Source of the DNA: Sva-07 sp963741755
Lineage (GTDB): Bacteria > Actinomycetota > Acidimicrobiia > Acidimicrobiales > Ilumatobacteraceae
Direction of reading: 5' to 3'
DNA length: 64,000 bases
NCBI GenBank assembly: GCA_963741755.1
Contig: CAVUJG010000011.1
Coordinates: 62,001 to 126,000, forward strand
This document shows positions 1 to 8,977 of this stretch, piece after piece (position 1 is the first letter of the stretch; each line of letters starts with the position of its first letter). The notes under the pieces were generated by a model that searched no databases, had not been told where the DNA came from, and saw nothing but the letters and a program-made list of their open reading frames with translations. The position numbers were made by a program, and so were the translations under genes.

Positions 1-237
1 ATCAGCGGGGCCATCGAGATCATGGTCGGCGCGCCCGGTGACGCTTCGGTCGCGGCGTGCACGATCGATCGTGAGACGCTCGGCACTGCCGTCCAGGCGT
101 ACGAACTGCTCAACGGCGCTCTGCCGACCAGCCAGCAAGACCTGCTCGACGCCCAGATGATCCGCGAAGTCTCGGTGCGTTACGACATCAGCGCCGACGG
201 CGTCGTGGTGCCCGCTGCGGGCAGCCCCTGCACCTGA
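1..237 (+). CDS. C-terminal part of a pilin-like (pseudopilin) protein, cut by the window edge
   Basis: The frame is open from the first base of the window to the TGA at 235-237, so only the last 78 residues are visible and the true start lies off the left edge. The ATG at 22 is therefore probably internal. A Cys-Thr-Ile-Asp segment is followed by an amphipathic stretch, the pattern AY....NGALPTS..DL and a closing Tyr-Asp-Ile strand ahead of a Gly/Val-rich tail. This arrangement is common in the C-terminal domains of small type IV pilin-like and pseudopilin proteins of actinobacteria, whose prepilin helix would be upstream. The open frame is clear; the family assignment is tentative. Confidence 0.5.
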   Translation: MSGAIEIMVGAPGDASVAACTIDRETLGTAVQAYELLNGALPTSQQDLLDAQMIREVSVRYDISADGVVVPAAGSPCT

Positions 238-250
238 TCCGTCGTTGCGG

Positions 251-820
251 TCACGCGAGCCACTTCGGCGTGTAGTCGTCAGGCGGCGAGATCGCCATGC
301 TCACCGCACGGTCGACGGTCGAGGCCCGGCGAGCAAGCGCCGCATTCGCCTCGCTGACGAAGCCCGTCGAGACGGATGCGTCGATGAACTCGAACAACGG
401 CGCAAAGTAGTCGGCCACATCGAGGAAGACGACCGGCACCGCAACGAGGCCGAGTTGGTTCCAGGTGATCATCTCGAACGTCTCGTCGAGGGTGCCGAAA
501 CCGCCAGGGAGCACGATCACGCCATCGGACAGCGCGGCCATGCGCGCCTTGCGAGCATGCATCGACGGCGTGATCTCCAGCTCGGTCAGGCCCAAGTGGG
601 CGACCTCGGCGGCCACGAGCTGTTCGGTCATCACGCCGGTGACCGATCCGCCGCCGGCGAGCGCTGCATCAGCAACCACGCCCATCAGTCCGACATGACC
701 GCCGCCGTAGACGAGGCGGTGACCGTCCGCAGCGATCGCGGACCCGAGCGATCGTGCCGTCTCGACGAACACGGGGTCCGATCCCGAACTCGACCCACAG
801 AACACACAGATGACGGCCAT
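251..820 (-). CDS. LOG-family Rossmann-fold protein
   Basis: The 189-residue product has the hallmarks of the LOG / lysine-decarboxylase-like family: FCGSSSG at the first strand (residues 7-13), a GGGHVGLMG loop (39-47), the MHARK motif (87-91) and the signature PGGFGTLDE (105-113). Characterised members release cytokinin bases from riboside 5'-monophosphates, and many bacterial members have unknown nucleotide substrates. Length is normal for the family. The ATG at 820 is preferred over the in-frame GTG at 838 because homologues begin directly at the first beta strand. It is transcribed divergently from the acyl-CoA dehydrogenase. The gap between the two starts holds the perfect 5+1+5 palindrome TGCGT-C-ACGCA (831-841), a possible operator. 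The exact substrate cannot be read from sequence. Confidence 0.88.
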   Translation of the reverse strand: MAVICVFCGSSSGSDPVFVETARSLGSAIAADGHRLVYGGGHVGLMGVVADAALAGGGSVTGVMTEQLVAAEVAHLGLTELEITPSMHARKARMAALSDGVIVLPGGFGTLDETFEMITWNQLGLVAVPVVFLDVADYFAPLFEFIDASVSTGFVSEANAALARRASTVDRAVSMAISPPDDYTPKWLA

Positions 821-886
821 CGCCACATCATGCGTCACGCATGGCTCAAATGGCCGACGCGATTACCGGCCAGTAACGTCTGCCCC

Positions 887-2515
887 ATGACTGCGATCGC
901 TGCTCCCGACCTTCCTGCTGCCGCTGATGCCATCGATCTCGCCGACCGGGTCGTCGGCAAGGCCGTGCGTCAGCTCGCTGCCGCAGGTGGGCCCGACGAG
1001 CACCAGGTGCTCGCCTACGACATCGCCCACGCCGCTTCCGGTGTAGCTACCGCCAGGTCACTGCTCGACTACGGCGCAAAGGGCGACGTCGAGGCGAAGA
1101 TCACCTGCGCGTTTGCGGCCGACATGCTCCACGACCTCGCCGGCAAGATCCTCGGCCGCGAGGAGGCGTGGGGCGTGGAACGCGACGCGCTCGGCAACAC
1201 CCATGCGTTCGTCTCGCAGTTCCGGGCGCCCGAGTTTCTTGCGTCACTCGCCGACCAGGCCGGGCCGAACCACCTCGACGACGACATGGAGATGGTGGCC
1301 GACACGTTCGGCGCGTTCGCGGCGAACGTCATCGCCCCGCACGCCGAGCACGTGCACCGCACCAACGGCGACGTGCCCGAGGAGATCGTCAGCGGGATGG
1401 CCGAACTCGGCGCGTTCGGCCTCAGCGTGCCGGCGGAGTACGGCGGCTTCAGCGAAGGTGGCGACTCGGAGTACATCGCCATGGTCGTTGCGACCGAAGA
1501 GCTCTCGAAGGCGAGCCTCGGCATCGGCGGATCGTTGATCACCCGTCCTGAGATCCTCACCCGAGCGCTCGTCAAGGGTGGCACCGAGGAGCAGAAGCAG
1601 AAGTGGCTCCCCAAGCTGGCGTCCGCCGAGGTGATGCCCGCGGTCGCCGTCACCGAGCCCGACTACGGCAGCGACGTGGCCGGCATCAAGGTCACCGCGA
1701 CGCGGGCGCCGGGCCCGAACGGCGAGGCCGGCTGGGTGATCAACGGTGTCAAGACGTGGTGCACGTTCGGTGCTCGCGCCGACGCGCTCACGCTGCTGGC
1801 ACGGACCGATCCCGACCGGTCGAAGACGCACCGCGGCCTGTCGTTGTTCATCGTGCCCAAGCCTCGCGGCGACAGCCACGGCTTCGAGCTCGCGCAGGAC
1901 CCGATCGACGTCGACGGCGCGACACGCACCGGCAAGATGGAAGGCCGTCCGATCGACACGATCGGCTACCGAGGAATGCACTCCTACGAGATCGCGCTCG
2001 AGGACTGGTGGGTGCCCGCCGAGAACCAGGTCGGCATGGAGGAGGGCCTCGGCAAGGGCTTCTACTACCAGATGGCCGGCTTCGAGAACGGCCGACTCCA
2101 GACCGCCGCCCGTGCGGTGGGCGTCATGCAGGCCGCGTACGAGGCGGCACTCGATTACGCCGAGAATCGCAAGGTGTTCGGTGAGGCGATCATCGACTAT
2201 CAGCTCACCCGGGCCAAGCTCGGCCGCATGGCGGTGCTCACGCAGGCCGGCCGTCAGTTCTCCTACGCTGTGGCCACGCTGATGGCCAAGGGTGAAGGCG
2301 CGATGGAGGCCTCGATGGTCAAGGCGTACGTCTGCAAGGCTGCCGAATGGGTCAGCCGCGAGGCGATGCAGATCCACGGCGGCATGGGCTACGCCGAGGA
2401 GTTCCCGGTGAGCCGCCTGTTCGTCGACGCCCGCGTGCTGTCGATCTTCGAAGGCGCCGACGAGACCCTCTGTCTCAAGGTGATCGCCCGCCAATTGATC
2501 TCCGCAAGCACCTGA
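887..2515 (+). CDS. mcd: Acyl-CoA dehydrogenase, probable (2S)-methylsuccinyl-CoA dehydrogenase
   Basis: A 542-residue FAD-dependent acyl-CoA dehydrogenase. It is about 150 residues longer than ordinary members because of an N-terminal helical extension, a feature known for (2S)-methylsuccinyl-CoA dehydrogenase of the ethylmalonyl-CoA pathway, which oxidises methylsuccinyl-CoA to mesaconyl-CoA. The catalytic core shows the FAD-binding TEPDYGSD segment, the GYRGMHSYEI segment I associate with this clade, QIHGGMGYAEEFPVSR, and the catalytic glutamate at residue 522 in FEGADE. The start is the ATG at 887; the longer open frame overlaps the divergent LOG gene and its extra N-terminus is non-protein-like. 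No other ethylmalonyl-CoA pathway gene (ccr, ecm, mch) is in the window, so the substrate remains inferred. A family-A palindrome begins one base after the stop codon. Confidence 0.72.
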   Translation: MTAIAAPDLPAAADAIDLADRVVGKAVRQLAAAGGPDEHQVLAYDIAHAASGVATARSLLDYGAKGDVEAKITCAFAADMLHDLAGKILGREEAWGVERDALGNTHAFVSQFRAPEFLASLADQAGPNHLDDDMEMVADTFGAFAANVIAPHAEHVHRTNGDVPEEIVSGMAELGAFGLSVPAEYGGFSEGGDSEYIAMVVATEELSKASLGIGGSLITRPEILTRALVKGGTEEQKQKWLPKLASAEVMPAVAVTEPDYGSDVAGIKVTATRAPGPNGEAGWVINGVKTWCTFGARADALTLLARTDPDRSKTHRGLSLFIVPKPRGDSHGFELAQDPIDVDGATRTGKMEGRPIDTIGYRGMHSYEIALEDWWVPAENQVGMEEGLGKGFYYQMAGFENGRLQTAARAVGVMQAAYEAALDYAENRKVFGEAIIDYQLTRAKLGRMAVLTQAGRQFSYAVATLMAKGEGAMEASMVKAYVCKAAEWVSREAMQIHGGMGYAEEFPVSRLFVDARVLSIFEGADETLCLKVIARQLISAST

Positions 2516-2516
2516 C

Positions 2517-2549
2517 GATTACATCGCGGGTCTGACCCGTGATGTAATC
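2517..2549. repeat. Family A palindrome, copy A1
   Basis: A 33-base near-perfect palindrome with outer arms GATTACATC and GATGTAATC and inner arms GCGGGTC and GACCCGT around a central T. It lies one base after the dehydrogenase stop codon and 22 bases before the cydA start. The same element occurs at 9740, 16107, 16169 and 40101. Confidence 0.9.
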
Positions 2550-2571
2550 CACCACCACCGATCGGAGCGCT

Positions 2572-3966
2572 GTGCTCATCGCACTCGACAACCTGATGGC
2601 GGCCCGCTATCAGATGGCGTTGTCGTTGGGGTTCCACATCGTGCTGTCGTGCTTCGGCGTGGCGTTCCCGGCGCTGATCTACGTACTGCACCGACGTGGC
2701 ATCAAGTACGGCGATGCCGATGCGCTCGTGCTCGCTCGCAAGTGGGCGAAAGTCGCCGCCGTGCTGTTCGCCGTCGGCGCAGTGTCGGGCACGATCCTCA
2801 GCTTCGAGATGGGCCTGCTGTGGCCCGGGCTGATGTCGACCTACGGCGACGTGATCGGCCTGCCGTTCGCGCTCGAGGGGATCGCGTTCTTCGTCGAGGC
2901 GATCTTCATCGGGATCTACCTCTACGGCTGGGGCCGCCTCTCGCCGCGGGTCCATCTCAACACGCTGATCCCCATCATGATCTCGGGCGCGTTCGGGACA
3001 TTCTGCATCATCTCGGTCAATGCTTGGATGAACGCCCCCGCCGGGTTCGACCTCGACGCAAACGGCGAGGTCATCAACGTCCGGCCGCTCGAAGCGATGT
3101 TCAACTCGGCCGTCCTCGGCCAGTCGGTCCACATGTTCGTCGCCACCTACATGGTCACCGGGTTCCTCGTGGCATCGGTGTACGCCGTCGGGATGCTGAA
3201 GGGCCGCACGGACCACCGTCATCGACTCGGCTTCAAGGTGGCATTCGCCTTCGCCGGGATTGCGGCGGTCATCCAGCCCTTCGTCGGCCACCTCGCAGGC
3301 CAGCGGCTGGCCGACGAGCAGCCGAGCAAGATCGCCGCGATCGAGTTGGCGACCGAGACGCAGACTCAGGCACCGTTGACGATCGGTGGGATCCTGATCG
3401 ACGACGAGGTCCGCTTCGGCATCGAGATCCCGAGGCTCGGGTCGCTGGTGGTCACCGACTCGCTGAACGGCGAGGTCCCGGGCTTCGACCAGATCCCACC
3501 CGACGAGCGACCACCTGCCAACGTCGTGCATCTCGCGTTCCAGGCCATGGTCGGCGCCGGCACCGTGATGGCGATGGTGGCGGTCTGGTACTGGTGGAGA
3601 CGGCGGCACCACGCCGATGATCCGCCGAGCGTCTGGCTGTTGCGCTCCACCGTCGTGTGCGGCGGGCTCTCGGTGCTTGCGCTCCAGGCAGGCTGGGTGA
3701 CCACGGAAGTCGGGCGCCAACCGTGGATCGTCTACCGCGTCATGCTCGTCGAAGACGCCGTCACGAGCAACGGCGGAATCTGGATCAGCCTGGCCGTCGT
3801 GATCGTGGTGTACGCCTCGATGGCCTACATGGCCGCACGCGTGATCCGCGGCATGGCGCGTCGTTGGCGCGAGTCCGACGTGATCGACATCGCCACGCCG
3901 TACGGGCCGTCCGAGCAACTCGCTCCGGCGCGTACCGCACCACACGACGCCGACGGGGCCGACTGA
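2572..3966 (+). CDS. cydA: Cytochrome bd ubiquinol oxidase subunit I
   Basis: A 464-residue polytopic membrane protein that carries the hemes of the bd-type quinol oxidase, which oxidises quinol and reduces O2 to water without proton pumping. Visible marks are the N-terminal heme-ligand histidine at residue 22 (GFHIVLS), the start of the quinol-binding Q-loop with the conserved QPSKIAAIE segment, and the diagnostic GWVTTEVGRQPW motif (residues 374-385). The Q-loop is of the short type. The start is the GTG at 2572. cydB follows after 3 bases, so the two form one transcription unit. No cydDC exporter genes lie nearby. Confidence 0.96.
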   Translation: MLIALDNLMAARYQMALSLGFHIVLSCFGVAFPALIYVLHRRGIKYGDADALVLARKWAKVAAVLFAVGAVSGTILSFEMGLLWPGLMSTYGDVIGLPFALEGIAFFVEAIFIGIYLYGWGRLSPRVHLNTLIPIMISGAFGTFCIISVNAWMNAPAGFDLDANGEVINVRPLEAMFNSAVLGQSVHMFVATYMVTGFLVASVYAVGMLKGRTDHRHRLGFKVAFAFAGIAAVIQPFVGHLAGQRLADEQPSKIAAIELATETQTQAPLTIGGILIDDEVRFGIEIPRLGSLVVTDSLNGEVPGFDQIPPDERPPANVVHLAFQAMVGAGTVMAMVAVWYWWRRRHHADDPPSVWLLRSTVVCGGLSVLALQAGWVTTEVGRQPWIVYRVMLVEDAVTSNGGIWISLAVVIVVYASMAYMAARVIRGMARRWRESDVIDIATPYGPSEQLAPARTAPHDADGAD

Positions 3967-3969
3967 GCG

Positions 3970-4986
3970 ATGGGTCTCGCCGACCTGGTCGCCGTGTTGC
4001 TGTTCGTGGGCGTCATCGCCTATGCCCTGTTCGGCGGGGCCGACTTCGGCTGCGGATTCTGGGACCTCACCGCCGGCGACGCCGACCGCGGCGCCCACCT
4101 CCGCCACCAGATCGACAAGTCGATCGGCCCAGTGTGGGAGGCCAACCATGTCTGGCTGATCTACATCCTGGTGTTCATGTGGACTGCGTTCCCCGAGCCG
4201 TTCGCTGCGATCATGACCACACTGTTCGTCCCGTGGCTGCTGGTTGGCCTCGGGATCGTGCTGCGCGGTGGAGCGTTCGCGTTCCGCAAGTTCTCGACGT
4301 CATTCGGCGAGGCACGCATGCACGGGATCATGTTCGCGACGGCGTCGGTGATCACGCCGTTCTTCCTCGGCATGATCGCCGGGGCGATCGCCAGCGGACG
4401 CGTGCCCGCCGACGGCAACGGTGATCTGTGGAGCAGTTGGACGGGGCCGACGTCGTGGATCGGTGGGGCGCTCGCCGTGCTGACCACCACCTTCCTCGCC
4501 GGCACGTTCCTTGCCGCCGACGCTCGGCGCGGCGGCAACGAGGCCTTGGCGGCCGAGATGGGCCGCAAGTCGCTGATCGCCGGAGCGGTGACCGGTGCCG
4601 CCGCGATCGGCGCCGCAGTGACGATCGAACTCGATGCTCCAACGCTCGCCAGCGGACTGCACGGCCGCGGTCTGCCGCTGATCATCATCTCGGCGCTTGC
4701 CGGGGCGGCAAGCATGTGGCGGCTCTGGCACGGCGACTTCGCACGGGCCCGCATCGGCGCAATCATCGCCGTTGCGGCGATCGTGATCGGCTGGGGCGTC
4801 GGCCAGTACGACTGGATTCTCGTCGACGAGGTGACGATCGCCGAGGGCATCGGCGCCCGCTCGACGCAGGTCGGCCTGGTGATCGTGTTCGCCTTCGCTG
4901 CAGTGACCGCGGTGCCGGCGCTGATCTGGCTGTATGTGTTGGTCAACTCCGACCGCTGGTCGAAGGACGAGCCCGCAACGGCCTGA
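3970..4986 (+). CDS. cydB: Cytochrome bd ubiquinol oxidase subunit II
   Basis: The 338-residue partner subunit of CydA, with about eight hydrophobic segments. The N-terminus has the family pattern of a transmembrane helix ending in FGGADFGCGFWDL, followed by KSIGPVWEANHVWLIYILVFMWTAFP, cited here in two parts of one conserved block: the WEANHVWLI stretch and the MWTAFP stretch. The gene starts 3 bases after cydA, consistent with co-translation. The downstream serine hydrolase is on the opposite strand and ends 35 bases away, so cydAB is a two-gene unit. Expression is probably tied to low oxygen, as is typical of bd oxidases, but no recognisable operator is visible upstream apart from repeat A1. 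Confidence 0.95.
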   Translation: MGLADLVAVLLFVGVIAYALFGGADFGCGFWDLTAGDADRGAHLRHQIDKSIGPVWEANHVWLIYILVFMWTAFPEPFAAIMTTLFVPWLLVGLGIVLRGGAFAFRKFSTSFGEARMHGIMFATASVITPFFLGMIAGAIASGRVPADGNGDLWSSWTGPTSWIGGALAVLTTTFLAGTFLAADARRGGNEALAAEMGRKSLIAGAVTGAAAIGAAVTIELDAPTLASGLHGRGLPLIIISALAGAASMWRLWHGDFARARIGAIIAVAAIVIGWGVGQYDWILVDEVTIAEGIGARSTQVGLVIVFAFAAVTAVPALIWLYVLVNSDRWSKDEPATA

Positions 4987-5021
4987 GCCCGCCAACACGT
5001 CCTGCGAGGTGGGACGGCGAG

Positions 5022-6107
5022 TCAGGCGGCGCGGAGGTCGAGGAGCATCGCCCACAGCGGGTCGTCGAACGTCGACGGCGCAGGGCGGACCTCCGGCGAT
5101 GCCTTGTCGCCCAGGCGCGCGACCACGAGTGCGAGGTCTCGCGAGATGTACAGCTTCTGGTCGTCCTTGCCCAGTGCCGCGACCAGATCGGGTGGAGCAC
5201 TCGGGATCAGCCCGCCGGGGCGCGGCACCTGCGCGCCGGGAAGTCGCAAGCGCTCCTGGCCGTTGAGGCACCAGAGGTAGCCGTAGGCCCCGTTGCTCGT
5301 TTGGCTCGGCGCGAACGACTCGTCGAGCCAACCGCGGGCCAGACCTGGTTGGCTCGCGTCAATCACGGTCTGGCCAATCGCGGTCAGGTCGCTTGCCGTG
5401 GCGAACAGACCGATCGGCGCGAACTGTGCCGATCGGCGTTCGTAGAAGGCGGCCGTGGTTGCGCCTGCTGGCGCGAACAGCCATTCGTCGGCAAGGTCGT
5501 TGAGTTCGCGACCCGTGATGGTCGTGAGCACGTCGAACAGCGCGGCGAACGCTCCGCTGTAGATCCACTCCGCTCCTGGCCCCGCGACCACCGCGAATTG
5601 GTCGTTGAGTCCGCTCGTCATCGAGAGCAGATGTCGCACCGTGATGCCGGCGGTCTCGCCATGCGGAGTCCAACCAGCGCCCAACACGTCATCGATCTCC
5701 GTGTCGAGGCCGATCAGGTCATCACCGATCGCCCGTCCGAGGAGGAGGGACAGCACGCTCTTCTGCGCAGACGCAACGTCGCGACCCGCGGTCGAATCGG
5801 TGCGATACCACTCGTGGATCACGGTGCCCGCCTTGACGATGCGGAACGCATCCGTGTTCGCGTCGCCGAGGAAACGGTCGAGTTCGTCGAAGTCGGCACC
5901 GGCCCACGGCGATGTCGTGACCGGCGACGTCGTGACCCTGGACGACGTCGTGACCGGCGACGTCGTGACCGACGATGTCGTCACTGGCGACGTGCCGAGC
6001 GCCGAGCTGGGCGTCGGGCGATCACCCGAACCGTTCGAGCACCCCGTTACGAGGATCGTCGCGCCGGCGCCGACCGCAGTGCTGATGAAGTCTCGGCGCG
6101 TTCGCAT
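5022..6107 (-). CDS. Tat-exported lipoprotein, beta-lactamase-family serine hydrolase
   Basis: A 361-residue protein counted from the ATG at 6107; an upstream in-frame start at 6125 would only add six residues before the signal. The N-terminus has a twin-arginine motif (RTRRDFIS) and a lipobox ending in VTGC, so the protein should be exported folded and lipid-anchored at Cys23. A linker of about 30 residues made of VTTSP-like units follows; it is encoded by a degenerate 15-base tandem repeat (about 5911-5995). The catalytic domain has the SxxK motif SAQK (Ser113, Lys116) and a Tyr-Ser-Gly triad in place of the classical YxN, as in class C beta-lactamase-like esterases and peptidases. The substrate is unknown. 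Confidence 0.85.
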   Translation of the reverse strand: MRTRRDFISTAVGAGATILVTGCSNGSGDRPTPSSALGTSPVTTSSVTTSPVTTSSRVTTSPVTTSPWAGADFDELDRFLGDANTDAFRIVKAGTVIHEWYRTDSTAGRDVASAQKSVLSLLLGRAIGDDLIGLDTEIDDVLGAGWTPHGETAGITVRHLLSMTSGLNDQFAVVAGPGAEWIYSGAFAALFDVLTTITGRELNDLADEWLFAPAGATTAAFYERRSAQFAPIGLFATASDLTAIGQTVIDASQPGLARGWLDESFAPSQTSNGAYGYLWCLNGQERLRLPGAQVPRPGGLIPSAPPDLVAALGKDDQKLYISRDLALVVARLGDKASPEVRPAPSTFDDPLWAMLLDLRAA

Positions 6108-6172
6108 TCGACAGTTGTAGACCAACCAACCAAGAACGAGTTGTGAATTCGGCGGTCAGCAGATCATCGAGG

Positions 6173-6871
6173 TCATCCGGTGCCGTCGGACGTCATCGTC
6201 AACAGCTCGGCAACGCTCGAGATGCGTTCGAAATCGGCTCCGACATGATCGTCGTAGGGGTCGAGCAGGATCGGATGGAGACCCGCGGCCGACGATGCGG
6301 CGATGTCCATCGTGACCGAGTCACCGATGTACGCAATCCGCGATCGTTCGAACTCGGCGAAGTGCGGCAGGGCGTGATCGAAGATCGCCGGATCGGGCTT
6401 GGCGACGCCGACCACGTGACTGTCGACGATGCAACGCATCTCGACATGGGCACCCGCGCCGGTCTGGGCGATGTGACGCACCAGCATGCCCTCGATCTGG
6501 CCGCTGGCATTCGACACGACACCCATCGGAACGTTCGATGACGCGAGCGCATCGAGCGCTGTGCGAGTCTCCGGGATCACCCACCGCCACAGCGGTGCGT
6601 GGCGAGTCAGGTCGAGCAGCGCTGCGGCCTCACCGACCTCGTGTTCGGGCACTCCGACCGACCGGACGTAGGCCTCGTTGTACACATCCCAACTCTCCTC
6701 GTCGGCAACGGCATCGGACTTCGCCTTCATCCCGGCGTAGTGGGCACGGCGATGCGCCTCGATCGCCGGGTCACCACCGAAGTAGGCCAGGAGTGGCCCG
6801 AGCACGGTCGGATCGGGCAGCACGAGCACGCCGCCCGCGTCGAACAGGACGGCATCGAATCGTTTGGTCAC
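6173..6871 (-). CDS. HAD-superfamily hydrolase
   Basis: A 232-residue haloacid dehalogenase-type phosphatase. Motif I is FDAGGVL near the N-terminus, where the second acidic residue is replaced by glycine as in the epoxide-hydrolase-N-domain-like and YihX-like HADs. Motif II is the VVSNAS strand, motif III the Lys of KPDPAIF, and motif IV is IGDSVTMD. A helical cap of about 100 residues sits between motifs I and II (C1 type). It is followed 11 bases upstream by the dienelactone hydrolase gene on the same strand, so the two may be co-transcribed. The natural substrate cannot be predicted; small sugar phosphates or nucleotides are usual for this group. Confidence 0.88.
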   Translation of the reverse strand: MTKRFDAVLFDAGGVLVLPDPTVLGPLLAYFGGDPAIEAHRRAHYAGMKAKSDAVADEESWDVYNEAYVRSVGVPEHEVGEAAALLDLTRHAPLWRWVIPETRTALDALASSNVPMGVVSNASGQIEGMLVRHIAQTGAGAHVEMRCIVDSHVVGVAKPDPAIFDHALPHFAEFERSRIAYIGDSVTMDIAASSAAGLHPILLDPYDDHVGADFERISSVAELLTMTSDGTG

Positions 6872-6882
6872 AGGCGACCGGG

Positions 6883-7575
6883 TCAGCCCAGCTTGTCGTG
6901 GAGGAACGCCGTGGCCTGCGGCCAGATCTCGTCGTACTTCGCCTGGTCCTGGGTGCCGAGCGCGTTGTGCGGCGCCATGAAGGCGTGGCCGGTGCCGAGA
7001 TGCACGGTGATCGAAGCATCCTTGCCAAGCGCCTTGAGTTCCTCTTCGAGGTGCATGGCCGCCGAGGGCGGGAAGAAGTCGTCGTGCTCGGCCATGTGAC
7101 CCTGGATCGCCGCTTCGATCTTCGAGTAGTCGGGCTGGTCGTCGCCCGACGGGAACCCGTAGAACGGCACGGCGGCCTTCACCTTGTCCGGCCGCAATGC
7201 GGCGAGCACGAACGTGAGCATGCCACCCATGCAGAACCCGACGACACCGATCCCGTTGTCGGTCGTCGCCTGATGGTCGGCGAGGAAGTCGACGGCCCCG
7301 CTCATGTCGCGCCCGGCGCGGTCGGCCGGCATCGCGCTCATCAGTTCGCCCGCCTTGTCCATCTCGGTGTGCCCGGCGAGTTCACCGTGGTACAGGTCGG
7401 GTGCAAGGGCCACGAAGCCGGCCGCGGCGAGCCGGTCGGCCATCTCCTTGATGCCGGAATCGAGGCCCCACCATTCCTGGATCACGATGATCCCCGGGCC
7501 CGTCCCGCTCTCGGGAAGCGCTAGGTACCCCGCCGCTTCGTTGCCGTTGCTCGGAAAATTGACGATGTCTCCCAT
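6883..7575 (-). CDS. Dienelactone hydrolase family protein
   Basis: A 230-residue alpha/beta hydrolase with the dienelactone hydrolase catalytic triad: nucleophilic Cys in GFCMGGML, Asp in the AEHDDFFPP loop, and His in GTGHAFMAP. The strand before the triad carries the family signature IIVIQEWWGLD. No signal peptide is present, so it is cytosolic. Characterised relatives open dienelactones or hydrolyse small esters in aromatic catabolism; no other aromatic-degradation gene is nearby, so the physiological substrate is open. It is divergently transcribed from the aminotransferase, with 46 bases between the two starts. Confidence 0.93.
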   Translation of the reverse strand: MGDIVNFPSNGNEAAGYLALPESGTGPGIIVIQEWWGLDSGIKEMADRLAAAGFVALAPDLYHGELAGHTEMDKAGELMSAMPADRAGRDMSGAVDFLADHQATTDNGIGVVGFCMGGMLTFVLAALRPDKVKAAVPFYGFPSGDDQPDYSKIEAAIQGHMAEHDDFFPPSAAMHLEEELKALGKDASITVHLGTGHAFMAPHNALGTQDQAKYDEIWPQATAFLHDKLG

Positions 7576-7621
7576 GCCTCAAACGTAGACCGAATTCGGT
7601 GAGTGCCATACGATCGCAACT

Positions 7622-8974
7622 GTGACTCAGCTCGACTCTTCACCCTCCGCGCTGCTCGGCGACGCGTACGCCAACGACCGCGCCCGCGTGTTCCATTCGT
7701 GGTCGGTCCAGAACGCCCTCGATCCGACCGTGATCGCCGGAGCACTGGGTTCGAAGTTCTGGGACGAGACGGGCCGCGAGTGGATCGACTTCACGTCGAT
7801 GCTCGTCAACATGAACCTCGGGCACCAGCACCCGAAGATGATCCAGGCGATCAAGGATCAGGCCGACGTGTTGTGCATGGTGGCCCCGCCGTTCGCCAAC
7901 GACCAGCGCAGCGAGGCTGCCCGTCTCATCGTCGAGAAGGCCAACCGTGACGGCGCCGGCGGGCACTTCGAGAAGGTGTTCTTCACCAACGCCGGCGCCG
8001 AGGCAGTCGAGAACGCCGTGCGCCTCGCCAAAGGTGTGACCGGGCGGATGAAGGTGCTGTCGGCATACCGGAGCTATCACGGCGGCACCGCGCTCACCGT
8101 CGGCCTCACCGGCGAGCCGCGCCGGCTGGAGAACGAACCGTCGGTGCCCGGGCTCATCAAGTTCTGGGGCCCGTATCCGTACCGATCGGCATTCCACTCC
8201 GACTCGCCGGAGCAGGAGACCGAGCGGGCACTCCAGCACCTGCGCGAGACGATCCTCGTCGAGGGCGCCGACAAGATCGCGGCGATCATCCTCGAGTCGG
8301 TCATCGGCACGAACGGCATCCTCGTGCCGCCGCCCGGCTACCTCGAGGGGTTGCGGGCGCTGTGCGACGAGTTCGGCATCGTGTGGATCGCGGATGAGGT
8401 GATGGCCGGGTTCGGTCGCACCGGCCAGTGGTTCGCCTGGCAGAACTGGGACGCCCAGCCCGATCTGATCTGCTTCGCCAAGGGTGTCAACTCCGGCTAC
8501 GTACCGCTCGGCGGCGTCGTGATCTCCTCGGCGATCGCCCACGCCTACGACGACAGGATGTTCCCCGGCGGTCTCACCTATTCGGGCCATCCGCTTGCGT
8601 GCTCGACGGCGGTCGCGAGCATCGGCATCTTCGAGGAGGAGGGCGTGCTCGCCCATTCCCGCCATCTCGGCGACGACATCATCGGCCCGGCGTTGCGCGA
8701 CATTTCGTCGCGTCATCCGGCGGTCGGCGAGGTCCGTGGCCTCGGCGTGTTCTGGGCGGTCGAACTCGTCGCCGATCCGGCCACCCGCGAGCCCGCTCCG
8801 CCCGCGACGGTGGGAGCCGTCGTCGCCGAGTGCAAGCGCAACGGCATGTGGCCACTGTCAGCCGGCAACCGCATCCACGTCGTGCCGCCGTGCAACTCCC
8901 CCGACGATCTCGTCCGTGACGGCCTGGCCATCCTCGACGCGGCACTGACCGTCGCCGACAACGCCATGTCCTGA
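7622..8974 (+). CDS. Class III (omega) aminotransferase, beta-alanine/taurine:pyruvate type
   Basis: A 450-residue PLP-dependent aminotransferase of subgroup III. The PLP lysine is Lys287 in CFAKGVNSGYVPLGG. Upstream are the cofactor-binding FFTNAGAEAVENAVRLA, the SYHGGT loop and the ADEVMAGFGRTG strand. Relatives move an amino group from omega-amino acids such as beta-alanine, 3-aminoisobutyrate or taurine to pyruvate. Context favours the first two: the minus-strand cluster immediately downstream makes beta-alanine and 3-aminoisobutyrate from pyrimidines and holds the semialdehyde dehydrogenase needed for the products. The gene is on the opposite strand from that cluster, so co-regulation is inferred. 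The start is the GTG at 7622. A family-B hairpin begins 3 bases after the stop. Confidence 0.85.
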   Translation: MTQLDSSPSALLGDAYANDRARVFHSWSVQNALDPTVIAGALGSKFWDETGREWIDFTSMLVNMNLGHQHPKMIQAIKDQADVLCMVAPPFANDQRSEAARLIVEKANRDGAGGHFEKVFFTNAGAEAVENAVRLAKGVTGRMKVLSAYRSYHGGTALTVGLTGEPRRLENEPSVPGLIKFWGPYPYRSAFHSDSPEQETERALQHLRETILVEGADKIAAIILESVIGTNGILVPPPGYLEGLRALCDEFGIVWIADEVMAGFGRTGQWFAWQNWDAQPDLICFAKGVNSGYVPLGGVVISSAIAHAYDDRMFPGGLTYSGHPLACSTAVASIGIFEEEGVLAHSRHLGDDIIGPALRDISSRHPAVGEVRGLGVFWAVELVADPATREPAPPATVGAVVAECKRNGMWPLSAGNRIHVVPPCNSPDDLVRDGLAILDAALTVADNAMS

Positions 8975-8977
8975 CCC

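Noticed and set aside
245..886. N-terminal extension of the acyl-CoA dehydrogenase up to 245
   Set aside because: It is the antisense of the well-supported LOG gene; the sequence is Arg/His-rich and not protein-like.
5911..5995. Non-coding minisatellite
   Set aside because: The degenerate 15-base repeats keep the reading frame and encode a VTTSP-type linker of a lipoprotein, a common secreted-protein feature.
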